Source: Lentinula raphanica (Eukaryota; Basidiomycota; Agaricomycetes; Agaricales; Omphalotaceae). From it: 64,000 nt of DNA. Location of the stretch: assembly GCA_027919835.1 (NCBI GenBank), contig JANVFP010000011.1, positions 744,001-808,000 on the forward strand, in the 5' to 3' direction. The notes beneath the pieces were generated by a model that did no database searches, had not been told where the DNA came from, and saw nothing but the letters and a program-made list of their open reading frames with translations. Below, piece after piece: positions 32,503 through 45,200 of this stretch (position 1 is the stretch's first letter; each line of letters starts with the position of its first letter). A program made the translations under genes and the position numbers.

Positions 32503-35500
32503 TCATCTCATGAGAATAATTGGCTTGTTCTGTACCCATCTTGAGATAAGGAAACATGATGCAAGATAGACCACTCACGCGAAAACCCATAGGTTCTGAG
32601 GGTCATTGTAGGTGTCGAGAGTATAAGGGAAACGTACTACAGTTGCGTTAGTTTTGCCTCAACTGACAAGTTGTGAACCCACGCTTTGGAAGCTCAGAGA
32701 GATATGCTGATGGTTAATGTGAGTATCGAGAACGATTATAGTTGTTGGCGGCGCACCAATCGGAATACTCTCATTAAGCCAGCTCCATGCTACGGATCGT
32801 TAACAATGCCTATCAATACGGGCCATGTGTGTGTGTACTCACCAGTACGCCAGTTGTGTCTTGGTGACCATCAGACTTGAGCTCGAAGTCGCTAAGGCTT
32901 TGGCTCAAACAACTCACCGGAAGTCTGCTGATACCAGCAGATCGGGGGGTGCCAGAGGATCCTACCGAGATAGAGCATCAGAGCGCTTTCGAGAGAACAC
33001 GAACTGAAGCATGAAGCTAATTAAGTCTCACATCCTTCAGCCCTGCGGTCTTTATCTCCGTATCAATGTCCGCCCATTCCAGGACTTGGTTTCCTGCCAT
33101 CCCTAATTACGTCGAGGGAGTTCTGGAAGAGTTTTCGAAGAAATGTTCAAATGCTTCTCACCTTTAAATTCAACATTCTCTCCAGGTTTTCCACCGAATA
33201 CTGCGATCTTGGTTTGAAGTCTCTCGTTCATGAGGGTACTGAACATTGCACATGTGGATGCACAATTCCCTAACATAACATTCATACACACTGTTAGAAT
33301 ATGCCTCGTATGTCCAGCGCCGTACTGGACTTACCATTACTGACTGTCACAACATTCAGGTAAGAGGACCATCATGTAATGACTGAATACACCCAAACAC
33401 ACCTATAGCCACGCTCCTACAATCGATGAAATTTGTCACTATGAGAATCGAGAAAAAGGGGGTAGGATTCCGCTCACTCAGTGGGGAAAGGAGGATCTTG
33501 AGGTATCGTTTGGGTGAACGATAACTGGCATGTATCCTATAACCGAGCCTTGCTAGTATCCATGTGCAATCCAAGAGAAATATTACCCACATGGAAACGT
33601 TGAGAAGTTGGTTCGTTCACACCGTTAACAGTAAAGGGTAGCGAAGGGTCAATGTAGTTGAAGTTTTCAGGCATCTCCGTATCATTCAAAAAAGCCCCTG
33701 CATGATCAATCGATGAGGAAGAAATCAGAGGAAGAACACGAGAAAAACCGTTACAATTGTCTGCCGAGTAGAAGGTGATTGTATCGTCGTTTCCTAACGC
33801 GATATCCGCCGCAACTATTTTTTGTGCCAAAGGGTTTGCACGATTGGTTGAAACGAACCCACTACATATTTCCATGTCACTTCTTTGAAACGGAAAGTCG
33901 CTGGACACCTACGGATAGCCAATGTTCGATCCTGCTAGATACTGGAACAAAAACTGGCCTAGACAGACAAATCCTCCTGGAAGGCATGATTGAGCCAAAT
34001 CACTCAGGAAGAATATAGGTAGAAGTTACCTCCGTTGTTGGTCAAATCAATCAACAAGCGCGATACACCCGCGGCCTGGAACGCAGTTATCGCTGCGACA
34101 GTGTCTGCTTGGAACTGATCAAAATCGTCAGGCTCAAACGAGCCAACGAACATCTGCAATGTATGAACATTGGAAAGAGACTCCCAGAGAGAAAGCGTCA
34201 TCGCTTACCACTCCTGTTTGATTATCTGGGAGAATGAAGTTCTTAATTACACCTTCGCTCCCATTTACCTGAGGAGCAGTAGGGACAAACTGCGGCGGCA
34301 ATCCGACCGCACTGTCATTAGATTTGTCAATGATGTTGCCTTTCGCAATCTGTCGACGAGGAGTAGTCAATGAAGCTCTGGAAGAGCCAGAGTTCCGCAG
34401 GTCCATGCCATTCGTTGCTGCATTGGCGGCACAGTTGTTTTCCCAACTATCCGAGTGTCAGCTGATAGGATTATACGGTCAGAAGATGGAACCTTACTAA
34501 GAAGTCTGATCTGTGAATGCCACTCCCAAGAAGCTGGCTATGTACGGAATCGAGACGGTTTCTTCTGTGGTAGAATTGACCGTAATAAGTGTAACGTCTA
34601 ATGAGGTCTGTTTGACTCCAGTGGGACCAGCTATGATACCAACGTGTCAGCTACCTCCTGTCGGATTTCGACATGAGAAACCGATACTCACCAATGTCAC
34701 CTAACCTTTGCGAAAAATCTGTTCCGGAAATCCGATAACTTGAGAAAGCAGAATTGACCCGAACACCGTGGTCTAAAAAATTGCCAGATACGGTGTCTGC
34801 CACGAAATCGGCATAGTCGTAAGGATCTTGGCCTTCGATAGCGGTGACCTGAGCGCCAGCGAGTCTCTGCCAGTCGAAACCCATCTCGTCGAGTATGTCC
34901 GTGAAGTCGGTTCCAATTAGAGATATGAATTCAACAGTATCCGGGGCAATATAGACGCCTTGGGTCCCGTTTATTTCTACATTGATGATGGGAGCAGGAA
35001 GGATATTTTGCCAATTGGTGTAACAGTTCGTAAACCAGCCTAGAGGACAGAATTTAGATAACAGGCAATACAAGGAAGAGTAAAAGCTTACGTGTATGAC
35101 CGTCATTCATCTGGGTAGTAAAATCATACAGGTCGATATTGAAGTCATAGTCTGTCTGAGTGCGATTATTAGTTGACTTTGGACTGAACGACCATTAATC
35201 TTAGACTCACCTCGTACACAGTCGTATTGATTCGGCTCAAATTTGCCCGGATGTTGTTCGTCGACTCTTGGAACGGCGGTGGCGAATCCAGATACCAATT
35301 CTCGAATGTATAGAAATCGAACACTCGCGAGACGGTAGTGAGAACATTCTGGCGAAGAGTTTCGTTGAAAGGGAAAGACCGTTCACAAGCTAGTACGTCT
35401 GCTGGTAGAACAAATGTCTGGCCTGCAATTGCCGTGCAAGGATCAGACGGCGCTGGAGCTGCCACAGCCTGGTGGTAATTAGAGGTCAGGATAACCGCGA

Positions 35501-35531
35501 CAGAGACAAGATATCGCAACGGGAGGAGCAT
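32503..35531 (-). CDS. Secreted S41-family serine peptidase (tail-specific protease type)
   Basis: The start at 35531 opens a signal peptide (MLLPLRYLVSVAVILTSNYH). About 15 short exons follow. Recognised blocks are FPFNETLRQNVLTTVSRVFDFYTF, a domain with FISLIGTDFTDILDEMGFDW and AQVTAIEGQDPYDYADFVAD, the core strand VSRLLIDLTNNGGNF-type segment and the nucleophile region SNGNCASTCAMFSTLMNER, where the serine lies between two cysteines. The C-terminal exons splice in phase to give DPLAPPDLLVSADFR, HNWRTAWSWLNES, YLSELPKR, TFPYTLDTYNDPQNLWVFA and a stop at 32503. This matches large fungal S41 proteins of about 700 residues. The frame at 33103-33291 alone would stop early; I chose the longer model because the downstream exons fit. 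The substrate is unknown. Confidence 0.88.
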
Positions 35532-36389
35532 TGTGGAACAAAGAGTAGGTTCTCAAAGGCGGGTGGATGTAGAACGTGGTATATACTCGCCCGCGGTTTT
35601 CTCGGTCCTTTGGCATTTCTGTACGTCTGTACATGTGGACCGAGTACGCAAGAATCACAGCTCGTATACAGCGGGTATCCCAAAAGATAACACGAGCTGA
35701 AAGAAGTCCTGGGATGGTTACCCAATGGCCCAGTCCATATGGCGCTCCAGGGGGGCTTACAAACGATAAAGATAGAAAATTGTTCGATACTGGAGTTCAA
35801 ACGCCTTAGGAACCAACAGAACGACAAGGTGACATTCTAGCCGATGAGTTAGGAAGAGATACGAGTACTCTGTTTAACGTCCTACTTAGATTGGACAATA
35901 AGACCGTTGCTATTGGGCTTTGGGGACAGTGGGAGTAAACTCACCTAGTGATCCAAACTTTCTTAGGCGCCACAAAGTTATGTTTGTGTAAAAATACGAC
36001 GAATATCTTGCGGAACGACCCATGTAGAATATTCTATCATGATTGAGGTTAGCTACTAAAGTATTTTTGAGGGCTTGAGTTATGGTTGCATGGCCGTCGT
36101 GAACAAAAGAGCGATACAATGACAGTTTTGACGCCAACAAGAATAGGCGACGAGCGCTATTATGATTCAATAAAACTCTTGCCATTGCACGTCGAGGACG
36201 CTGTGCAATGATCAATCCGATTCCTTCATTGGAGATTATGTCGTTAGCTACGAGCTTATCGATATTCCTGGACAAACATAACTTGTCTTCTCACAGATAT
36301 GCCAAGCCGAGCTTTCTGACTCGGCTCTCTTCTCGCAATGGGCCGTGACTCGATCCTCTTTCTAATTCTTCTGTTCTCTCTATCCATCC
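35532..36389. other. Divergent intergenic region
   Basis: The upstream sequence of the S41 peptidase (minus) and the class V aminotransferase (plus) meet here. A 121-codon minus-strand frame at 35910-36275 lacks recognisable features. I see no repeat or other gene. Confidence 0.4.
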
Positions 36390-38169
36390 ATGGCACAAGT
36401 GGAGACCCCGCACTTTGACTCTGAGCCTCCTGCATTTGGTCATGAAATGCGCAAATGCTTCTCGTTTGACCCAGATTACATCAATATGAACCACGGTGCG
36501 TACCAAACCGATATCATGTTTTGTGGAATGCCTATGAACATCACCGTTAGGATCGTATGGATCTCTCCCGTCGCCGGTTGCAGAAGCCATCAAGCCATAT
36601 TATGCGATGGCTGAAGCCAATCCCGATCTATTCCATCGATTCACTTCTATCGATCTCATCCGCGACGTCCGAAAGCGCATGGCCAAGTTCATCGGTGCGG
36701 CCCATACAGATGAAGTTGTATTCGTACCCAATGCATCGCACGGACTGAACAATATCCTCCGGGACATCACTTGGGAAGAGGGAGACATGCTCTGTAGCTG
36801 TGAGTCTTCGTATATCTTGTCTTAGAGCGAAAATATGTTGATATCATTGTCAGGCAATACGACTTACAACTCCATATCGAAAACGGCAGAATACATTTCC
36901 GATATACCTCCATATTCAGATAACCCTCAATTCACAATCATCTTCCCGACCACCCATACGGAGATAATTGAAAACTGGCGTTCATATCTCCAGTCTCTCA
37001 ACCAGACCCGCGTCAAATCAGCAAGCAAGCTAGGTCGGCGTCCCAAGATTGTTGCAGTGATCGACTCTATCATTTCAGTTCCCGGTGCCCTCTTGCCTTG
37101 GCAAGAGATGGTCAAGATTTGCAAGGAAGAAGACGTCTGGAGTGTGGTCGATGCGGCTCATTCAATCGGGCAGGAGCTCGACTTGAATCTTGCAGAGGCA
37201 GATCCAGATTTCTGGGTTACAAACTGTCACAAATGGCTTTTTGCGAAAAGAAGTTGTGCGCTGTTGTATGTTCCAAGACGGTATGTTTCCACCTTCGAAA
37301 CTTAGTCTACAGTAGATTGACGTTTATCAATCAAGTAATCAGCTCATTCTCAAAGCATCTTTTCCGACCTCTCGTGCCTACATCTCTCCTAAGCAGCGCA
37401 ATGGATCGAACTTTGTTGAGCAATTCGAATGTATGTCGGTTCGTCATGGCTCTCTTTCGGTTGCTTACTGAGATTACTCCTAGGGAACGGCACGATGGAT
37501 TTCGTACCTTATATCAGCGCGTCTTGTGCTCTCGACTTTCGCGCCTGGCTAGGAGGCGAGCATGTCATCAATGCCTACTGCCATCGGATCGCCATTGAAG
37601 GGGGAAGAGACTTGCTCAGATATTAGGAACGGAAGTGATAGACCAAGAACAAGATTTCCAGTTCACGCTCAATATGGTGAGGATATTCGTCCCAGAAGCT
37701 GAGCTTAGGGAGATTGTATCCTAACAACACAATCCGTCTGCCGTTGTACATAGGTTAACGTCGCCGTCCCGTTGCCACCTACGATATCATCCGACTTTGC
37801 AATCGACATGGCATTTCGACAGAAGCTGCTGATCAAGAAGAAGATATATCCTGCGTTCTTTTACCATAACGGAAAGTGGTGGACTCGGTGTAGTGCACAA
37901 GTTTGGTCGCAGGTCAGTCGTAGGACATATGAAATTTCCATTTCTCATCAACCTTTCCGGCTTTCTTTCAGGTGGAAGATTTCGAGATCTTGGGAGAGGC
38001 TATGCTGGAGGCTTGCAAAGAAATCATAGAGGAATTTGGTGACGGTTCTGAGGAGAAGCCGAAGACGAGTATGGAGGATACAATAGAAAAGTTGGCAAAG
38101 ACAGAACTCAACGACCAGAAAGTGGTGAGCGTCCATTTTAACATACCATCCGCTCCGGAAAAAAACTGA
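36390..38169 (+). CDS. Class V aminotransferase-fold PLP enzyme (isopenicillin N epimerase / hercynylcysteine sulfoxide lyase-like)
   Basis: The ATG at 36390 starts MAQVETPHFDSEPPAFGH. FDPDYINMNHG splices in phase 1 (intron ending tccgttag) to SYGSLPSPVAEAIKPYYAMA, the typical start of this family. Then come FIGAAHTDEVVFVPNASHGL, IPGALLPW-type IDSIISVPGALLPWQEM, VWSVVDAAHSIGQ with the cofactor-binding Asp, and the PLP lysine in TNCHKWLFAKRSCALLY. The later exons are WNGTMDFVPYISASCALDF and the C-terminal substrate part up to EDFEILGEAMLEACKEI. About seven exons, roughly 480 residues. Fungal members include the ergothioneine lyase Egt2, but many paralogues exist and I cannot assign this one. 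The stop at 38169 follows a Glu/Lys-rich tail whose last exon edge is uncertain. Confidence 0.85.
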
Positions 38170-38984
38170 ATTTGAGTTCCTGTTCAAGTGATCTAAATGT
38201 ATCGGCCGCAGCTTCATGTATCACAATCTCGACACCTTCAGAAGAAATGTAGCACATACCAAGTTGATGGCCTTGAACGACACGTCAGTCAATAGATTGA
38301 TATTCCTCGTTGTCTGCGAGGACTGCTGAGAACAACAACCTATCCCTGCTGAATATGCAGCACGGCTTTTGGTTACATTAGCCGCAGGCGTTGAAGTCCA
38401 ACCCGGATCTTACATCCGATTCCTACTGTCTTTCTGGTAAGCTCGCGGGACCTCCTTCTGCGTGGAAGCCTGGAATGGCGTTTGCCTCCATTTCCAGAAG
38501 ACGAAGACCGCAACTTATGACCTATATCAATGCGTAATGCGGCGACACTAACCTTTGTACATGTCGATCTAACGTTGTTGATAGTAGTGTGCATGTACAT
38601 GCTCACTTTAGAACAAGGACTTACGTGCCATTGAGACCATGATTGAGGCTGTCGTCGTTGAATGTCGCTTGTTTTCTCAGGTACTGGTTGCGCGCCTACT
38701 ACAGCCTGCTTCTTTGTACTATTCTATCCAGTCATGTCATCCTCCGTACACCTTTGACTCATCCAATACAATACAAAGAGTCAAAGTCAGTAGAGGATGT
38801 TCCTAAACCAGCAGAACCATTGTCTTTCTTAAAGGGAACAACACGTTTCACCGTGTTCGACCTTCTCTTCGTTTCTACCTCAGCACGCTCCTAAGAATAT
38901 GACCTAATACCGCCACAGCATTTCAAGCTTTAAGTACAACGGCGATTATGAATAGTCTTTCTCCAAACTTCTGCTCAATAACAG
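38170..38984. other. Intergenic region / possible leader of the DUF6699 gene
   Basis: No confident gene. The segment 38640-38940 has plus-strand frames (for example at 38643) that might include the first exon of the DUF6699 gene, but no splice path was conclusive. A minus-strand frame at 38373-38606 is unsupported. Confidence 0.35.
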
Positions 38985-40329
38985 TCGCGGTGGACGAAGA
39001 AACAGGTTTCTTCACCAGCTCCTCATCTGGCTCAGGACTCGCACACATACTCCCAAATCATTCATGCATGGGTAGCGAAGCATTCGTTCAACTTTTGGTA
39101 TCTCACACTGATGCTTCGGTAGATCATACGGATGGTCGCCTGGATATCTCCCTCCAACACCGCAGAGCGTTCATCATGCTCCTCACGGGCAGTGGATCAG
39201 TGGTCCAATCATGCCATATCCCCAGCCTACTCCGAAACTGACTCCTGTACCATATTTGCCTTATGTCCATTCGCTACCAGCGACTCCAAGCTGGATCATG
39301 ACTCCACTACCACCTGCTCCTCAGCCTCAGCTTCTACGACCTGCCACTCAATTTCAGTATCCGGCTCCTCAACCAAGTCCACCCCGAGCGGATGATCTTC
39401 CCCCATTAATACTAGACCCAGGATCCAATGAGAATGATGACGATGACGACGTACCTATTGCTACAACGAACTATCCGACTTGGGGCTTTCCGCCTTCCCC
39501 TTCAGGCGCTCTTTTGCCTTATGGACAGTCATCTACACTCCCTGTTGGCACTAGTGCTCCCACTACAGGTGTCCTAAATCCACGACGTCGTCGCAAGAAA
39601 CGACATGTTTCAACCATACATCCCGCAGTGCAATCGGCTAGGATGCGAGCTATGAGTGAAACTAGTATCCCCATTTTACATATACCTCGCTCCCGCGTCG
39701 AAGGCCGACCTTCCCATTGGAGACTTGGATATAGGCCTACCGCAAGTACTCGTTTGAAAGATTGTTTTTCAAGTATGTCTCTTCGGTTCTTTGAGCTTGG
39801 ATTGTTCGAATGACATCGACCCGTTTCAGAACTTGCTTGTGTTTCCTCTTCTTACACGTTACACTGGCTCATTTCGTACAAACCTCGTCATTCGTTCCCG
39901 TTACTGTTAGATCTTCGCTGTTCATTCACAACGGTTGTGTTTCATAATCCAGACCGCCATTCCAATACCGTCGATTTTCAACAGCTCGCTACGAACCCCC
40001 CAACTCACGAAATGCAGCTGTATCATCCTAGTCTACCCTGGTACGTCGACATCAAGGCTAGTACTTCGAGTGGCATCACTATCGGCGATCTACTGGAGCA
40101 ATTGTGTCTCAGTCTGGAAGCGAACGTAGTGCAGACTGATTATTACAACAACATCCTATGCTCGGATGATAGAGAGCAGATTGTGAACGCTTACCATTTA
40201 CGCAATGGGGGGCTGCCAAGCCTGGCGAGAGGGATCCGCAGAGTGGATTTCCTGTGTTCTCAAGTACTTTTCAGAGGATTGACATGGTCAGGAAATGGAT
40301 GGCTCATCAAAACTACTAGTACATATTGA
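38985..40329 (+). CDS. DUF6699 domain protein, start unresolved
   Basis: The N-terminal half is disordered and Pro/Gln-rich (MPYPQPTPKLTPVPYLPYVH; a run of five Asp; a basic cluster NPRRRRKKRH). Exon 2 (from about 39831, after a GTATGT donor and a cccgtttcag acceptor) carries the DUF6699 domain: TLHWLISYKPRHSFPLLLDL, FQQLATNPPTHEMQLYHPSL followed by PWYVDI, ITIGDLLEQLCLSL and the family's end block IRRVDFLCSQVLFRGLTW. This domain is abundant in Agaricomycetes and has no known activity. Coding sequence appears to extend upstream of the ATG at 39211: QSVHHAPHGQWISGPI is in frame, and an intron from a GTAGCG donor at about 39071 to an accgcag acceptor would join it to SPAPHLAQDSHTYSQIIHAW, so I place the left edge at 38985. 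The true ATG is further upstream or not found. Confidence 0.75.
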
Positions 40330-40466
40330 GCATATTCCAGACTAATCTCTTTCTTGAAGTTTTTTATCTATACGAATAATTTAACGAACAAGATAGTACG
40401 TACATAAGTATATCATATCGACAACATTCATCCTTGGAATCAATACTGGAGCAGTTGGGACAAAAA

Positions 40467-42267
40467 TCAAACCCCATTCACGAAAAACGGTTTCTTCAAG
40501 ACGTCGTTGGCTTCACTTTCTGCTTCTTGGGCTTCGCCAACCCTACCCAGGTTATCTAAACAGCAAGATACCCGAATCAACGATTTGTGTAGGGTACGAA
40601 TACACCTCGCTCGTTCCTGCGTGTGTGGTTCAGTGGAATGCAACCGATATGCAAGCATTACCGCCTTCCGTGCAATCGTGAGGGCAGTCTCATGGTTCTC
40701 AACATCAGTGAGAATGAACGAAAGGTTAAGGAGAGCGTTTGCCAAATCCATACCGAACGCATCTGGATCTTCCCTCTCCAGAACTGTGAAATGATGAACA
40801 GCTTCTTCTGCGGCAGCTAATGCAGGCGTTAAGCTGTGCAGTCTTCTTGATTTCGATATCTTGAGTATGATCTGCGTACCCAATAAGGAGCTGTGTGAGG
40901 AACTGATCTTCGGCGGCTCGCTCTGGCGGACTGATAGGTTGTACAAGGCTGTGGCCAGATCTATCCTACATGCCGTGTCCTCCTTGAACGCTACCTTGTA
41001 GAGCACCACACTTTCCGAAAGGACCGCCATTAGCTCAACACTAACTTTGGTCCCTGTGAGATGGGCATCGACATGAATGTCTTTGAGACACCGAGCAAGG
41101 TAAGTTAGGGATCTGGCTAACGCCGCAGTCGCTGCAACACTCTTGTCCGCTGCGTGGACCTTGCGTCTGAGGGAAACGGCTTTCCTGCCTGGGATCAAAG
41201 CTTCAGACGAATGCTTGATCGATCTCAGGCGTCTACACTCAGAATCCAGTTCGTTGGCCTGGGACTCATAGAGCGAATCAGCGCTGATGGATGGCTGAAT
41301 CGTTGTGGACGCGCTGCGTTCTAGATGTGCGGAAGAGAGGAAGCCTTGCCTGTGAGTGAAGAATATCTCTTTCGAAGATGATTTCCGACTGTATGAAACC
41401 AGGTCGGATTTGTTAGACTGAGGTAGACGTTCGACAGAGAGGGCCTTCTGTTTGGAATGAGCTAGATTGATTGAGGAAGGGGAAAGACCCGTCTCGGATG
41501 AATGATTGCGTCGCAGATCCCCTGGACGACTGATGCTACTATTGGTGCTACTATCACTTGCAGTCCGAGCCTGAAGGGGGAACGCAATCGGCGTAATAGC
41601 CGGATTGCGATTCATAGACGAGAGTCGATCATGACCATGACGAAGCTCGGAAGATGTCCTTCGGAGTAGTTCATCCAGTTTACGATTAACTTCCTTGTTA
41701 TGATCCCCGAGTTTGCGCTCAATCCGTATCGTACCTAGGGCCTGCGAGAGCAAAGTTAAAAATAGTGGTAAATGACGCAAGATTGGATAGTCACGAACTG
41801 CGAACTCCTGAAAACAGTGCGATATCTGTGTCTCTACCTCCCGAAGGGCTGTTCCAATCGAATCTCTGTTAAACCATTCTGCCAATCGCACTACGAACCC
41901 GGTTTGTCGGTTCTTCAACTCCTTACACTTTTCCAAAGCTGTTTCTAGCTTCCTGTCCAGGTTGATTTAATTTAACACAAGACGGAGTACTTGATGATCT
42001 TGTCTCACGATTTCAGTTTGCTAACCACAAGGGTCAAGCCCGGAGATGACTTTGTTAACTTTCTGAACTCAGCCTTCAGCTGCATCAAGGAGTTTGTGAT
42101 ACGATTAACCAGCAGGCGGTGGGCCTCTCGGTTATAATGGATCTACACGTATAGAGTGAGTCATTAACGGGGAAAAATGATTGACTGAAACACACCTGTT
42201 CAATGACACTCTTGACTTGGAAAGCGATAGATATCGTGGTGGATATCGTGGCCAATAATTCAGCCAT
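40467..42267 (-). CDS. MLKL-NTD-like helical domain plus TPR-like repeats
   Basis: The start at 42267 gives MAELLATISTTISIAFQVKS, which splices (VIEQ|IHYNREAHRLL) to NRITNSLMQLKAEFRKL and then to DRKLETALEKCKELKNRQTG, VRLAEWFNRDSIGTALREVE and ISHCFQEFAV. This pattern of four amphipathic helices in about 150 residues resembles the MLKL-type N-terminal domain seen on many agaricomycete proteins. A Ser-rich disordered linker follows, and then helical repeats of TPR type (DLATALYNLSVRQSE, FGMDLANALLNLSFIL, HETALTIARKAVMLAYRLHS), ending FFVNGV at 40467. About 600 residues. In related fungal architectures such domains are linked to membrane-directed cell death or act as adaptors. No NACHT/NB-ARC NTPase is present here. 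The domain call rests on pattern only. Confidence 0.6.
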
Positions 42268-45200
42268 GGCTGAGACCGTCAGAAGAACGATTTGTCGTGG
42301 ACAACCAAGCTTCAAGAGGGTGACATAGACGGATATAGAGGGGGTTACACATGATTTGGGAGGTCACCACCACCGAGAGAAATAGAAGCTACTCGAAAGA
42401 GTATACTTAGTAGCTCTTCAAGAGCCAGGGGCGCCTGGAGAGGAGAGTAGTCGAAGCTCGGCATGAAGACCGAATCGCCGCGAATTGGACACACGTTCCA
42501 TGTAAGCCGGATGCCGGTTGGTCAACGTATGGTTATCATACACTCTATAATGAACTGGAGCTCAATGAGGCGAGCAGTTTGAATACTTCAGAACTTCATA
42601 CCACTCACCATATCCCGACCTTCACACGTAAAACCCTTCAGCAACCACTTTCAATAATCCGACAGGATTCCAGCATCCTGTACAGTAGCACAGGAGCCAA
42701 AACGAACTTTCATGGGATAGCCTGCTAATCTTGCAGCTACCATCCGGAACCTTGACTGCAATGTGCATGGTATTGCCTACTTGCTGTTGGCGAAACAGTT
42801 GGGACCGTGCGGAGGGATGGTATAGGACAGAAACAGCGCCAAGGCCAAACAGTATTGATCGAGACGTCCCGAGGTGTATTTGTGCAGAACAGGTGCAGAG
42901 CCCGAACTTACCGTTGCTTGAAGAGGAAGAAACGGCATGAGGGGTTGGCCAAATCGTATGTTACATGAAAACGTCGAGATCTAACATTTGGGAAACTCCT
43001 AGACTACATATGTGAATAGATTAGGTCAAGTTCACAAATTTGGGATATATCAACGGGAGGTTACCGTTTTTCAATACTTGTTGATCTCAGCTAAAACAAC
43101 GTTGATTTTGAAGATTGTCCAACATTATGGCTGCCTGGAAGATGGGTAGAATAGTCGAAGTTATTTACAGTTTGCAAGAACAAGAGATCAGAGCGCCGAA
43201 GTGTGGTCGAAAATTGGCGCGGAGAAGAGGTTCGGAACTCGCCGACGGAATAATCAGTCTCACCTAAGTGGCACACTGAAGGTATGTAGTATGCTGTGTC
43301 GTTCCTCTACATCTTTCTTCCTCCCTACAACAACATTGGCCACTAGATCCGTTCTTCACGTCGCTCATAGATCTAAAACAGCGACGGGGACCTACCACTC
43401 AATTATTATAAGCAAAGTTCATGGCGGTTCTTCGAACCAAATGTCCACAATTGTCCACTCATCATCAGCTTGAAAACTTTCCATGCATCAAATGTCGTGT
43501 TCTGCGTGTACTTCAAAAGATTTCCTCCTCAAACGCTTCTCTGATGGATATGGGCATTATGAGTCTCAGTTGCCCGCAATCACCTAATTGATACAGTAGT
43601 CAGTTATTCTCCGACCTTTAGTGGGGGCACTGTGTATTTCGAATCCTGATCCCCTTCTACCAAAAGGTTGTTTCCTATTTCCGTCGCACGCGGACCTTCA
43701 CCGTAAGTATCCCATCACTATGGAACTCTTGGTTGCGTTAATGTAGCAAGGAAATTTTTACCCTCACGGTGAACTCACCGTTCGTATAATAGGTCTCGAA
43801 AGCAAGACTCTCAACTCAAATCCAAAGCATCTTCAGAAACCTCAACGACATGTCTTTTGCCACAAACTCCTCCCGCTCTGTTATCGAGCCTCCCAATTAC
43901 TCCTTGTCCTCAAGCAAGGTCATGAGCGAAGAGTACAAATCACCCATGCATAAATGTGATCATTACGACTCGCATTATCTTGTATGATCCTTATTTTCAC
44001 TCCCTCATCATACTGATATCCAGCGATAGGTACGATGTGGCTGCCCGAATGACAGGCCTCCATCTCATCCTATGTACTTCTTGGACGATGCCTTCCATCG
44101 GGAATGGTGCGCGAAGTGTCTGATGTTCTGTTATCAACCACCGCACTGCAAATATACGAGTCGCCACAAACACCGAATCCAGGCATTGCTACTTACCAGG
44201 TTTCTCAATCTGGTTGCTTGTAAGTTATGATTGAATGGTCTGACATTCTATGTGTTAATTTCTTATACAGGGATTTTCAAGCCACTTCGGGGATGCAGTT
44301 GAATTGTCTGGTCTTCCAATCAGCTCATTTTCTTTTTATGTCCTTGAGTGTATCTCTCTGAGACAGCTCGGAGTCAACTCGTTACCCACCTAGATGGTAT
44401 GGGGAATTCTTCCTGACTGATGGCCGCCACCATACTAGTCAGGTTGCTTGGACGTCTCTTGTTCTTTGTATTTCCTTTAGACATGCTTCCAGATATATTC
44501 TCAGAACAGTTTTTCATATTACCCTTCAGTATACGACTAATATTTTATAGTGCTAATTTCTGTACCACACGATTGAACTGATATGTATAGATATTTTGCA
44601 TTGGACACCGGGGCAAAGGGATAATATTATCTCCGGTCGATTCGTTTTGGTTTTTCATACCAAGAGTATGGTAAGCTAAGCTCGCGGGCGGACTTACGCC
44701 TACTTGCGCATGGCGTACTTGAAGATGAGAAAATGGGTGTCTTCCCCTTCGGTAAATATTTTGCGTTACTTGAGAGTCTATTATCATCATACTATACTCT
44801 ACGAAGTTCGGGCTCCATCGTGGTTCCTGTGACATGCACAGACGTCTACATCGAGGGTCCTCCATTGCTATCATGCATTCCCTCCTAATTTTCCGGGGCG
44901 CAATTACTCCTTGAGAGAACATCAATATTCTTCCTGTTTGATGCATCTCTCCTGTGGCAGTGGGCCACGCCTTTTGCACGTTGTGTGGTTACTTGGAGAC
45001 ACATACAGGCCCAGCATTCATCATCGAGCGTCCAGACTCTGGAGTCGGCTTTTTCCAGAGGTCCCTCGAATTGAGATATGACGAGGTGTTACTCAGAAAG
45101 CCGTGATTGAGGCACTGATCTGATAGGAACTCCTGCACGACTCCTGCGTGTATCAAGCAGAATATCAACATCAGAGAACGGAGACGTACCTCTCGATGAC

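Noticed and set aside
35910..36275. A 121-codon minus-strand frame between divergent genes.
   Set aside because: It has no recognisable motif or signal peptide and lies in promoter sequence.
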